A DNA stretch of 64,000 nt from NCBI GenBank assembly GCA_942486035.1, contig CALNXK010000024.1:3832001-3896000 (forward strand), given 5' to 3'. The position numbers and the translations under genes are program-made. Shown one piece after another: positions 46,501 to 58,500 of the stretch (positions are counted from its first letter, which is position 1; the number at the start of each line of letters is the position of its first letter). The notes under the pieces are model-generated. The model searched no databases, was not told the origin of the DNA, and saw nothing but the letters and a program-made list of their open reading frames with translations. Source of the stretch: Porites lobata. Taxonomy: Eukaryota > Cnidaria > Anthozoa > Scleractinia > Poritidae.

Positions 46501-49500
46501 TTGCCAGAAACTCTTTCTCTTTCTTTAGTTGACCGGAATAAGACAAGCAAGAAGAGCGAATGATTCAACGGCTAGGTTATCACTAGCAGAACGATGGACG
46601 ATTAGAAATTTAGAAATACACCGACCATCAAATTCTGTGCTGACTTATTTCCTGCTCACAGATGTTCTTTCGCTATAAAGTTTAAAATAAGACTAGAATG
46701 CACGAGCGTGAATTGATCAAACGTCGTTTTAATTTGTAAGGCTTCCTTTCCGGCTAGCCTGCGTACAGACATCTCCCCTCCCTCAACAGGCTATTTCCGG
46801 CAGATAAAATGAACTAAATGTGAGAAGTGAAATAGAAATAGCGAAAAAATTTAACTTGTAATTAAATCTATTCTTATGGTTTAGAATAAACTATTCTCGA
46901 AACTGAGAATGTTTTGAGCAAAGCTGTGTAAATCGAACCGAAACTGTGCATGGAACCTTGCGTTTATTTCCTGTCGATTTATCTCACCTATTGTATGGAG
47001 TATGTGTGAACTACGGTGGCCCATCCAGGACATCAACAATTTTTCTTTGACTGACATTTTTATCTCATTTGTTGTTACGAAATTGGTATTGTGTAATCAT
47101 TTAATACTACAACTCAGATTTTTGCGTTAGAAATCCGAGTCGTCTAATTTCAAAGTACACACGTCGGATTTTTATCGAGTTGCTTAATCTCCAAAATACA
47201 CAACTCGGATTTATAACGCAAAAATCTGAGTTCTTTATTTGTCAATTAAACAACTCGGATTTATAACGCAAAAATACGAGTTGTTTAATCTCTAAAATAC
47301 ACAACTCGGATTTTTACCGCAAAAATACGAGTTGTTTAATCTCTAAAATACACAACTCTACGGGAAGCGAAGCTTATAGGTGCCATCCGACAGCGGACAT
47401 CCGACATTCGAGATCCGACACCCCAGATTTGACATCCGACATCTGATATCCGCGATTCGAAATCCCAGATTTGACATCCGACATCTGATATCCGAGATTC
47501 GACATCCGACATCCGACATCCCAGATCTGACATCCGACATCCAACGTCCGAGATTCGACATCCGACATCCGACATCCGACATCCGACATCCGACATCCGA
47601 CATCCGACATCCGACATCCGACATCCGACATCCCACATCTGACATCCGACATCCAACATCCGAGATTCGATCCGACATCCGACATCCGACATCCGACATC
47701 CGACATCCGACATCCGACATCCGACATCCGACATCCGACATCCGAGATCCGACATCCGACATCCGACATCCGAGATTCGACATCCGACATGCGACATCCG
47801 ACATCCGAGATTCGACATCCGACATTTAAAAGGATGGCCGTGATGTGTAGTGCCTGGGATCAAGGGACCTACGAAGTGAGGTTTGAAAGGAAACAATACG
47901 AACTATACTGGTTTTGTTTAATATTTTTATCATTTTGCATTGTTGCAAATGCGTATTACCCCGGTATGCTCCTTCATTAGGAAACGTGCAGCGAAGTTGT
48001 ATCCTTTTCAGGTCTTTCAAACCTCACTTCGTAGGTCCCTTGATCCCAGGAACTACACATCACGGCCATCCTTTCAAATGTCGGATGTCGAATCTTGGAT
48101 GTCCGATGTCAGATCTCGGATGTTGAATGTCGAATCTCGGATGTCGGATGTCGGATGTCGGATGTCGGATGTCGGATGTCGGATGTCGAATGTCGGATCT
48201 CGGATGTCGAATCTCGGATGTCCGATGTCGGATGTTGGATGTCGGATGGCACCTATAAGCTTCCGTAGGAAAAAAATCCGTGTTGTTCAATTGAAAAATT
48301 AGTAACTAGGATTTTTGCGACTTATAAGTCCGAGTTCGTGTATTTTAGAGACTAAACAACTCTGATTTCTCGGTAAAAATTCGAGTTGTTTAATTGACAA
48401 ATCAACAACTCGGATTTTTGCGCTATAAATGCGAGTTACTTATTTTGGAGATTAAACAACTCAGATTTTTGCGTTATAAATCCCAGTTGTGTATTTCAGA
48501 GATTAAAGGTCAAATGAACCAAAATTTCGACCTTTTCTATTTTAGTTCAATTCTAGTGAAATGTGTTTAATATGAACCAAATAGCATTACGTTAGCATTA
48601 CGGTTCTTTGACATAAGACAAGGATAACGCTGGTTCTGCAAAGATAAATAAATCTGGGCAAGTAAAAAAACTAACTGTAACTACCAATAACAGAATACAA
48701 GCGGGTTTTAATTCAGTCCGGCGAAAGAAGGCGAAGCACTGGACACAAAATCAACTCACAAATTCAGAAAAATACAAACCTCTTTGGAAATGTTCGAAAC
48801 GTTTTATTCCTCCTCAGACTGACGGATGATCTGTTGTTTACTCTAACATTGGTTGTTCTGAATCCAAAGTAATTTTCAAAATAAAAACAACAACAACAAA
48901 AACAAAAAAAAAGCCTTTACAAGGAATAAACGTTCGCACCTCATGTATTTCATTCAGTCTAAGTCAGAACTCTCACAGAACGAGACAAACAAACGCAGGC
49001 GATGAGGGATGCGCAGAAGCTTGCGCAGAACGTTTTTCCGCCCTGAAAGACCAACATTGAGGTCACGTATAGTCTCCAGTCTATCACTCGGCCATTTCAG
49101 AAACGTTTTCGTGAAGTTTTCGGAAATGCTCGGATTTTGAACTTTTATCTTTCTATAAAGGCTTGGGAAGAAAAATCTTTACCCAAATCTCACTTAGGAT
49201 GGTTCTTTTTAGTGTTTCAAGAAGGTAAAGTGACAAAAGAAAAAATGTCAATTTTTTGGTTCATTTGACCTTTAAACAACTCTGATTATTGCGGTAAAAA
49301 TCTGAGTTGTTTTATTGAGAAATTAGCAATTCGGATTTTTGCGTTAGAAATCCGAGTTGTGTACTTTAGAGATTGCACAACTCGGGTTTTTGCGGTAAAA
49401 ATCCGAGTTGTGTAATTGAAAAATTAACAACTCGGATTATTGCAGAAAAAAATCCGTTGTTTATTTGAAAAGACTTAACAACTCACATTTTGTGACAAAC

Positions 49501-52500
49501 ATTAAGATGAAAATTTCAATCGAAAAAAGAAATATTGTTGATGTCCTATATGGGCCACGGTGGTGAACATCTTCATTATGAATCGGTATATTTCAAAGAG
49601 CTACACAACGAGCAAGAATACTATTGACCGAGAATATACGGAGCGAGGGCAGCTGCAGCGTCAACTATTACTAGTGGTAAATGATTACACAATCTATGAC
49701 CAAACTGGAAGGGCATGCAATGACCGGGCTTTTCGATCGTTCTACCGATCAAGGTCTTCTCACCTTTTGTCGCAATGTCTGAGGTTGATTTCTGGTGCAT
49801 ACATACTTGAGGTAAACAAACACGTGAGATGGATATAGTTTTAAGTAAACGTGAATGATCATAAATGCCGTATCGGTATTTGATCGATTTTTGACGCGGT
49901 ATTTCGGTATTTGCTAGTTTTTCTTACGGTATTGCGGTGTTGGGTACCCCCCCTCCCCAATGTTCCCCTCATTCATCTTTATTCGGTTTACGAAAGCACG
50001 CTTCTTGTATACTAATTAACAAATAAATCTTTACATTGATATGCGTGCGTTCAGCCTACTTATTATTACAACCTATCCCGATGTACGTCTTCAAACAGAA
50101 CTAACGCGGCATATAATCTATTCCGTGCACGATATTAGCGGTGCAAGGTTTTCCCGTTACATGTTACCGGCGAAGTTACACGCGCAAACTCTCTCTTCTA
50201 CGGCTAAATGTCACCCATTCTTTTGACAGCTCGCGTTTTTCTTCCTCTGTGTTTTAACGAGTAAAAAGTCTGACGACGATGGTAGACGTATCGCCTTTTC
50301 AAATATACAGTGGGCCTTGGCAACAAGTTGACCAAGGAACCCGTCATGGTTTCTCATTGCCCGCTATCTTTCACCATGGTTGGAGATGATGTGGCTGTGG
50401 TGTGTGACCATGATCTGTTTAGGAACATATCAAGTTTACCCCAGTATGCCCTTGCGGGAAAACTGCTCACAGAGCAAAGGGCGACAGCCAACAATAAACC
50501 CAACCCGGGTCAAATTCACCTGGAAAGCAAGTGCTATCACACTACGCCACCGTAGCTCACAGGCTAGTAAGGGTTCCTGGGAGTTGCTCTAGTGCTCCAA
50601 CCACATTGATATTGTTGTTGCTGTTATTGCAAACCTTGGAATATATATTTCTCAGTAATGCAAAGACAGTGTGTCGAATGTGTCTCATCTTCCAGCAATA
50701 AATCACAGGATTTAGAGATGAATTCACAAGAAGCAGAGTAAAGGTGTAAACATTCAAATGTTTAATCCATGTACTTTGTAAAGCCCTGAAACCAGCCAAC
50801 AAGATGCAAGTTTTCGGCAAATAACAAGCCGCAAACACGACATACACGTAGAATGTACTAACAGCAGATTTTCTCAGCCTCAAAGCGGACGCCGTTTCGC
50901 CATTCTGTGATAATTCGTAAACTTGCAAGGCTTGAATTTGACTTGTGTGTCGTCGAACAGCCACATAAATCTTAACATAGAAAAACGTCGTCGAAATAAA
51001 ACACGCTGTTATTGAAACTTTTACTAAAAATGCCATTTCAGGGATATAGGAAAATAGAAGCGAAAAAATTGCACTCAAAACCCAAATTGATATAACTGCT
51101 GAAACAACTCGTTTGAGAGTTACAAGTTCCTGGTATCTAAGATGGAGATGAATAGCCAAGAATCTGTCTGCACTTACGGCAGTCACAAAAAAGAACGAAG
51201 CGAAGGAAAGAATATTCACTACGACTACAGAGACGATGTTGAATAAATAGTTATCAGTGTTCAGTTTCATCGCCTTGAGGAAAAGACTTGCAACGTACAT
51301 AGGTTGGGCCAGCAAGCCGACGCCAAGATCAGAAAAAGCTAGATTCATAAGCAATGTTTTTAGAGGAGTTGGCAAGGGCGTTTTTCTCATCGCTTGAATT
51401 GCTATGATGTTAAATGCTACGGCAGTATAAGACGAAAAAGCGTTGAAGGCGCAATTAATAACGAACGTCGTGTGCAATCCTTCAGCTGCTGCCATGAATG
51501 AAGTGCCGAGATAAAGAATTTTTCAAAAGAATCACTGACGGACTCTAATCTGCTGACGCAACAGCTTGATCTTGAATCATTTGAAATGAAAGATCGGAAA
51601 AGAGACGTTTGATGTGCAGACGTTGCGTTCAGAAGTAGAATGAACTTGCAGATCAGCTTGTTTAAAAAAATCTGACGAAGAGGAATCAAGTAAAAGCACA
51701 GCAAACGAAAACTACCAAGTTTGAGAAAGATCTTTCCAGCTATTTTAGCGTTACCTCCTTCCCTTGATACTGTATATAGAACAGATGTCTTACATATGAA
51801 CAAGCGCATTCTAAAGGCCAATTTAAAGAGCGACAATTTACAGCACGTCAAAATGAGTTTCTAAATATCTTTTGTGTTCTTTGGAGCAAACCAGTGTTTG
51901 CACTTCCTGCCATCTAACAAACTATTACGGTCGCTTTTGGTATTCAACTGTCAGGAGTATATTTGTTAACAGCTAGCACATATTTCGAAATAATTACAAT
52001 TTCTCCTCGACTGCATGAATATGCGCTTTTTAATATGGCCAGAGAGCTGGTGGCTTTGCTGCAGGTTTAAAAAAGTTAATTTCGTAAATAGTTACAGCGG
52101 GTGACTTCTAATATTTTCAAAGGTAAACGAAAAACTGTGGTAAAAAAGTTGTTTTCTGGAGTAGAATTTCGAGAGATGGGTTCATTTTGCGGTCAACTAA
52201 CCTCGTTGTGGGCTTATTTTCCTCTGTTTTGGGGTATATAACATTCTACGAGGAGTACGAAACGTCTTTAATTTATTTTCTTTTACTTCCAAGTTGTGAT
52301 GTAATTTGGCCTTGTTTATGAAACAAAAAAGTTTTTTTTTTTTTAATGCAGTCTTGGACTAATAACAGCGCGCGAATATATCTATAACCTCAGTTATAAT
52401 TATACTAAATGAATCAAATATACCAAGCGGCGAGCGCAATTAGAACTGCTAATAAGATCTTCCATTTCCTATGGAAAGATTTAATGGGATATCCAGAAGC

Positions 52501-55500
52501 AAGCTGCATTTAAAAGAACTGGTTTTCAAATGAATTTTCAACTGTTCAACTTCCGCCAACCTGCATGAGATTCTGCGTAGTATTTTTCCTTTCAAGCCAT
52601 CTTAAGAGAGCCCAACTGCAGGGCACTCGTTCCAGCCATCCTGGGACAAATTTGATGGAGAGATGCATTGCATCGAGGGAAGTCCAGGAGTCGTTCCCGG
52701 CATCCCTTCTTCATTATTTTTGAAACTAAATGTGACGGAATCACAATAATTTTCAAGGAGTTATAATAACTCCTCTAGTGGGGCTAATTTAACTCCTTAC
52801 AGTGGAGTCATTTTTTGGGGAGTTATTTTAACTCCAAAAAGGAGTTTAAAGCACTCTTTTTCAGGAGTAAAAGTGACCCCAGATATTGAGGAGTTAAAAT
52901 AACCCCAAAAAAGGAGTTATCCTGCACCTAAAATTTTTACTCCACTTTCAGAGTTAAATTAACTCCAAAAAGAGTAAAAACAACCCATGTAAGGAGTAAA
53001 AATAACCCCATTTCGGAGTTATTTCAACTCCAGACTGGGAGTAAAAGGAATTCTTTTTCAGGAGTAAAAATGACCCCAAATTCAGAGTTAAATTAGGAGT
53101 TAATATAAAGTAACCCCCAAAAAGGGGTTATCCTGTACCTAAAATCTTTACTCCATTTTTGGAGTTATAATAACTCGTTAAAAATTACGGTGATAAGAGC
53201 AATGACGTTTGAAGAGCGCAAGTGCACTTTTTAAGTGACGTTCTCTTCGCCGTCGTAAGCTCCCTATTTAGAATTACAGCAGAATCGAAACAAAAACAGC
53301 CTTGGGAAAGGCAAAGTGTTTCGAGTGTTCGGAAGGTTTGAGAAATCGGGGTTAAAATTACAGTGTTTGCCGACTGGTGAGAAGAAATTAGGTTTGGTTT
53401 GGATTTTTCAGCGGAGATTACGAAGAACCAAGGGCAGTGGAGGATCCAGGGGAGGGGATGGGGGACCCAGGGCCTCCTTATTTTTTGAACCAAACTGAGG
53501 CCCGAAGGGATGAGAAAAATTTCTTTTAAGACTGTCCCCCCTTCTTATCTCAGGGGCCTCCTTGCCCCATGTCCCCCCCAACACACCCCTTATCTGAAGG
53601 TCTGGATCTGACACTGAAGGGTTCGAAATCAGGACTCTATGGTCGAAATTATATAAGCGGTACCAATTAAATAGGGACTAAATGACGCTCATTTCCAACG
53701 AATACATGCTCATATGTCCAATTAACAAAAATTGTTATAGTGCGGGCTCCACTTAATGCAAGTTCCACTGAATTTATTATACTAGTCACAACAAAAGAAA
53801 TATTTCTTACTTCCACATATCGGAGAAGAGATATAACGTTGTTACACATCTCGGAGGCAAGGGAGCACTGACTCCATCGATCCGCGCGAACACTCCAGCG
53901 CCCATGTAAAATACTTTGTACTTCACAAGGAAAATATTTAGCTGAGAGTACATGATTCCTGCGATAGCCCAATTGGAAAGAGAGCTGAATATTCTTGGAT
54001 CTAATGTGATGGCTGTAGAGTAAAAGAAATGAAGGTAGATTTCCAGGAATATGTACCACCATATTGTTCGCACCGTATCTTGGAGAAGTGACTTGATTTC
54101 GTCGCGGGTAAAAGACTTGTAAGGTTGATAAAACTGAAAAAAGTCAAAAAGCAGTAAATTAATACGTGATTAAATAAATAACACCACTGAGTTCTCGAAA
54201 TGAAGTAAGCGCTTTATTGAGGGGAATTTTGGCAACGACGACGCGAAGGCAACAACAGCGTTAACCGAAGAAAAACCACAACGCTGCACGTGCATCACAC
54301 CTTTTGGTACATTCCGTCACTGCACTGGAAACGACATGAAATTTCCTCATCGACGACCTATGCAGGACGACCAACCAAAAAACGATAAAATGGGTACGGT
54401 TCCTAGCAATTCAACCCCAAGAAAATTATTTTAACTATAGTGAAATTTTCCTTGCCATCGCCGGCATGGTCGTGGCTACAACTCCCAATTACTGGATGGA
54501 GAATAAAATCGATTCGTCTTGTCAAAGCCACGGCAAAACGGACAACAAAAACTTGCAACGTGTTTTGCAACAACACTGCTGAACCTGTCCTGCAACATAT
54601 CAAGTTGTTGCAGGACGCCTAAAGTTATTGCAGAAAAAAGAGGGTTCTTCTACTTTTTGCAACAAAATCTGTACATGTTGCGTGTTTTACCGAACTTGCC
54701 ACGGCGAACTTGTTTGGAGCAACTGTAGTAACTCGCGCGTATGGTGTAACTCGCGTGTAGTTTAAACCAGTTCTCCGAGGCTCGTATTCACGCAGCTTGC
54801 AACGACCTGATTTGTTGCAAGACAGGTTTAAACGCTGTTGGTAAAACGCGCAACAACGCTTTTTCAGTTATGTTGCGAAACTAGTTGCACGTTTGTTGTC
54901 GCCCGTTTTACCCTAGATTTATGGAAACTAGTCAAAATTTTTGCCCGACAGCAACCTGTCACCACCTTTTAATTTTGAGAGAACATCAGTTAAAAGCATT
55001 TTCAAAGTGGGGATTGCAATAAGGGGAAAAAAGGCAAATAGGCAAAAAAAATTAGCATGTAAAAGAATATTCACAACACACGCTTAAAGCTGAATATTAA
55101 TCAGTACAGTGTCACTAAAAAGGGTGGTGAAACTAGCACAAAGTGAAACTGGCGTCAACACGAATTTTGGTTTTCCAGTCTGATTCGCACAACACCATCT
55201 GTCTCAAAAAAAGGGGCGTAGGCAGGACTTTTCATTTTTGCGGATTCGAGACGGATCTTTTAATTTTACTTACGAACACTATTTTATTATCCTTGCCAAA
55301 GTAAAATAAAAGTATTTCCAAAATACATGTATATACATTTCCTAATGCAAATATCGAAGACGAAAGGAAAATCGTTTCTCATAATTGCTGGTTCACAAAA
55401 GCTCGTAAAATGAAAGAACTACATCTTATGGTGAACCTACCAGGTTCACACCAGTGATTCCTTGTGAACCAAGCTCAGTTATAAAAAAGGTGGTTCCAGT

Positions 55501-58500
55501 TATCGTGTGCCCGCAATAGAGTAGCGCCACCATTGGTTGGAACCACACAAAAACTGCAATAACCTTCATGCGTGTTTACACTAGACCCACAAATTTCTCC
55601 ACGATACTTTTTTTGAAAATATAAACAAGCTTCACACCATTTATGGCCATTTTGAAGACATGCAATTTAATATAACAACATCGTCCGAAATATCTTCACT
55701 TCAGCTTTAAGAACACACGATCCCATTTATACAACTCTATTCGAATTTCAAAAACTTCTTGCGTTGAGAGTGATGTCATTTTTTATTTGTACTTCAACGA
55801 GATATACCTCAGTGTTTATAGCCTACAATTAGCTGCACTAACCGTTTTTTGAAAATTATCAAAAGTGATAACTGGTCCATTGGCAAACACTGGGAAGTAA
55901 AAGTTGTAGACTAGAAGATCCATTAAAGAGTAAGGCTTCAGTGGTTTGTCTTTGTATGTTTCACGTGACCGCCAGCAGTAGTCAACTCCAAAACTTATAC
56001 ATCGTAAAACGGACATCATGGACGCAAACAAGATGAGATTCTTTATTTGAGGATCGGTGCTGAGAACATCGATCTAAGAAATAATGATTGACGTGACAAT
56101 TATTACCGTAAAGTTCCGAAAGCACGTAAGACTTTTAAATATTTCAAGCAACAACAATTTGCCGTCGCTATCCTCTTTGAATACCTCCGATGGTTGGGCG
56201 AAGGGAGGAATTTCGAGGAGGAGCGTGCACAAGGGAAGAAAAGAAAAGTACGCCTCCTTGGCACTATTTAACAATTATTCCTTGAGCCCAAATGGGCTCT
56301 GAGTTAATAGCCCAAGAGGCTGAAGGCCAAATGGGCTATCGACTTAGAGGCCACGTCGAGAGGAATAATTGTTTCAGCAAAATCCAACTAGTTGGTCAAA
56401 AATATCGAGACAACACAACTTTGGCTAGTTAAAGCTAGACTTTAATCCTTTTTTGCCGCCAAAAATCCGGCGCTTTTCGCTACTAGTGGGCTATAACATA
56501 TAGCCTAGTAGTAGCTCAACCAATCAGAATGGAGCATTGTTAAAAGACCACTAGTTGGATTTTACAAAAAAAATTAGCCTGCGAGCAAGCTCTCCCGGTA
56601 GAGCGCTCCTGAAGCAAGTGCGTTGAAAAAAGGGCGAAGATAAATGAAAACAAACAAAAAAATAGAAAAACAAAGCAAAGGAGTGAGCAGTAGGTAAATA
56701 GCTGAAAATGGTGGAATTGCCGGAGCCACGTAACTCCGCGTTTGCTTCTACCAGATACTTTTTCAAAGCAAAACGAGTAATTTACCCGACGAGTTGCCAC
56801 ACGCGCAAGACCAAACTGCTGCCTGAAGTCTAAGGTCCAATTACTTTATCATTAAAATGGAAATACAGAGAAACTCCGTTAATACGGACACTAAGGGACC
56901 TTGCAACTGTCCGTAATAATGAGGCGTCCGTATTAAGCGGGTGTCCGCAGCGGCAGATCCAGACCTTCAGATAAGGGGGGGCGGTCACCCAGACCCTGAG
57001 ATAAGGGGGGGCCGGGCCCTCCGGGTCCCCCTGGCCCCTCTCCTGGATCCGCCACTGGTCCGTAAAGAGGACTTTGACTGTATCTTTAAGTTGCCCGCAT
57101 GGCCAATCTGCCGGGAGACCGGGTAGAGATGATTTGAAAAACTGCGCGCCTACCTCGGGAAAATCCAAGGAACGCCCTTGCTTTAATACAATAATCTCTA
57201 ACAGACTCAGGTTGTTTTAAACTTACGAAGAATCGCAATATCATAATCATACCTGCCCGATTCTTGTGACGTTGATCTGGAGAGAAAGCGAAAGAACCAC
57301 GCAGCACGTCCACAGCACGATAACAGATTTGAAGACAGCACAAACTCCATAGACAATCAGACAGTAAGCGATCATAAAGACGACCGCTTTCCATCCAGTA
57401 GCATACAGCAAAAAAGACAATGTAAACATCAGGCAATAGACGGCTTTGAACTAAGGTAATGAAGAAATGAAAATGGATTAATTAACCCGCAGTCGTTAGG
57501 TTCCTTATAAAAAAGTTCATTCTGTTGCCTGGAGGTAAGGGCGAGAGCTTTCACCCTTCGCAAGCCTTACCAAAAAAAAACTGAACCCGATTCTATAGCT
57601 TGTGATGGGGAATCGAAATGGTATCCGGTCGTTTCGCCTACGGTCTGTTCGCCCACGACTAGAGTCGATTCGCCTACGTCTTATATGTCAGTTCGCCTTC
57701 GAAATGACACGTGTACGTCAATGTGACCCTGCTATAGAAACTGAGTGAGGGCCTTATATCGTCGGAAATACAAAATTGGCAATATGTCACTTTGCAAGTA
57801 AATGCAAAGTTTTCCAAAAAACACGTCCTTGGTTCAAGCGCTACAAAATTTTTGCACGTGACGAAAATCGCCCATCTGGATACCTCGAGCTGGCGCGCGA
57901 AAAGTCCTGGGGATTAGACTTGTTACAAGTCGACCTCACGAGTTTCTTAGCGAGCGGAGCGGGCTTTTTAGGCCGCGAAGGAGCCAAGCGAGCGACTAAG
58001 TTGCGCATGTTAAATCGGACGAAGGACTTTTCTGAACGTCTACCTGGGGATGAGCGGGCTGCGTTGCAAGCGCGGAATAGGGGTCGGGGAGGAAGGGGAC
58101 AATGAAGGGGGGTGGGGAGGGGACACGAGGGCTACAAACATACCTCGAGCCCGGTACTAAACCAAGTCTTAATCAGCAAAAAAGATCGCTATAGAGTGTT
58201 TTCATTCACGCGGCCAGCATATATGCAAATTTATTGGAACAAAAGAACGCGTTTGCATAAGAAAAGAGTTCAACTCCCAGAGGACTGGTTTGGGACACCA
58301 ACATGGCCGCCGTTTCATTGTTTTGGGACACCAATATGGCCGCCGTGACGTCATGTGAAAAGCTCGCGACCTTTTCGTGCTCAAATATAGAACAGGATGA
58401 CGAATATGAACCTAATTTATGTACAGTCTGAGTCACACATTTTTCAAATTTAGCTAAAGTATTTTTTTTTTAAATACGGAAAAACTAAATCAAGTCGATC

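Larger units (their letters stand above)
36595..53810 (-). other. HHAT 17.2-kb intron hosting two genes and many repeats
   Basis: Bounded by donor GTAAGA (53810) and acceptor CTTTTCAG (36595). It contains intronless genes at 39736-40326 and 50557-51495 on the same strand and the repeat elements listed separately. Remaining gaps (36.6-37.6, 39.7, 41.5-43.6, 45.5-47.1, 51.9-52.7 kb) show only AT-rich sequence and short unconvincing ORFs. The alternative, two unrelated genes ending and starting here, is disfavoured by the phase match and protein continuity. Confidence 0.75.

Noticed and set aside
47336..47896. Long ORFs in several frames on both strands reading CRMSDVG/IRHPTSD repeats
   Set aside because: A 7-bp repeat has no stop in any frame; these are translations of the minisatellite arms, not proteins.
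49560..49838. 92-aa plus-strand ORF
   Set aside because: No recognisable motif, no splice or promoter support, and it adjoins repeats; likely chance.
51417..51851. 144-aa minus-strand ORF upstream of the GPCR
   Set aside because: In a different frame and overlapping the GPCR start; the composition is that of chance AT-rich translation.
57776..58105. 109-aa plus-strand ORF (MAICHFASKCK...)
   Set aside because: Lies in an HHAT intron, antisense, with repeat-like content and a low-complexity GRGGRG end; no family recognised.
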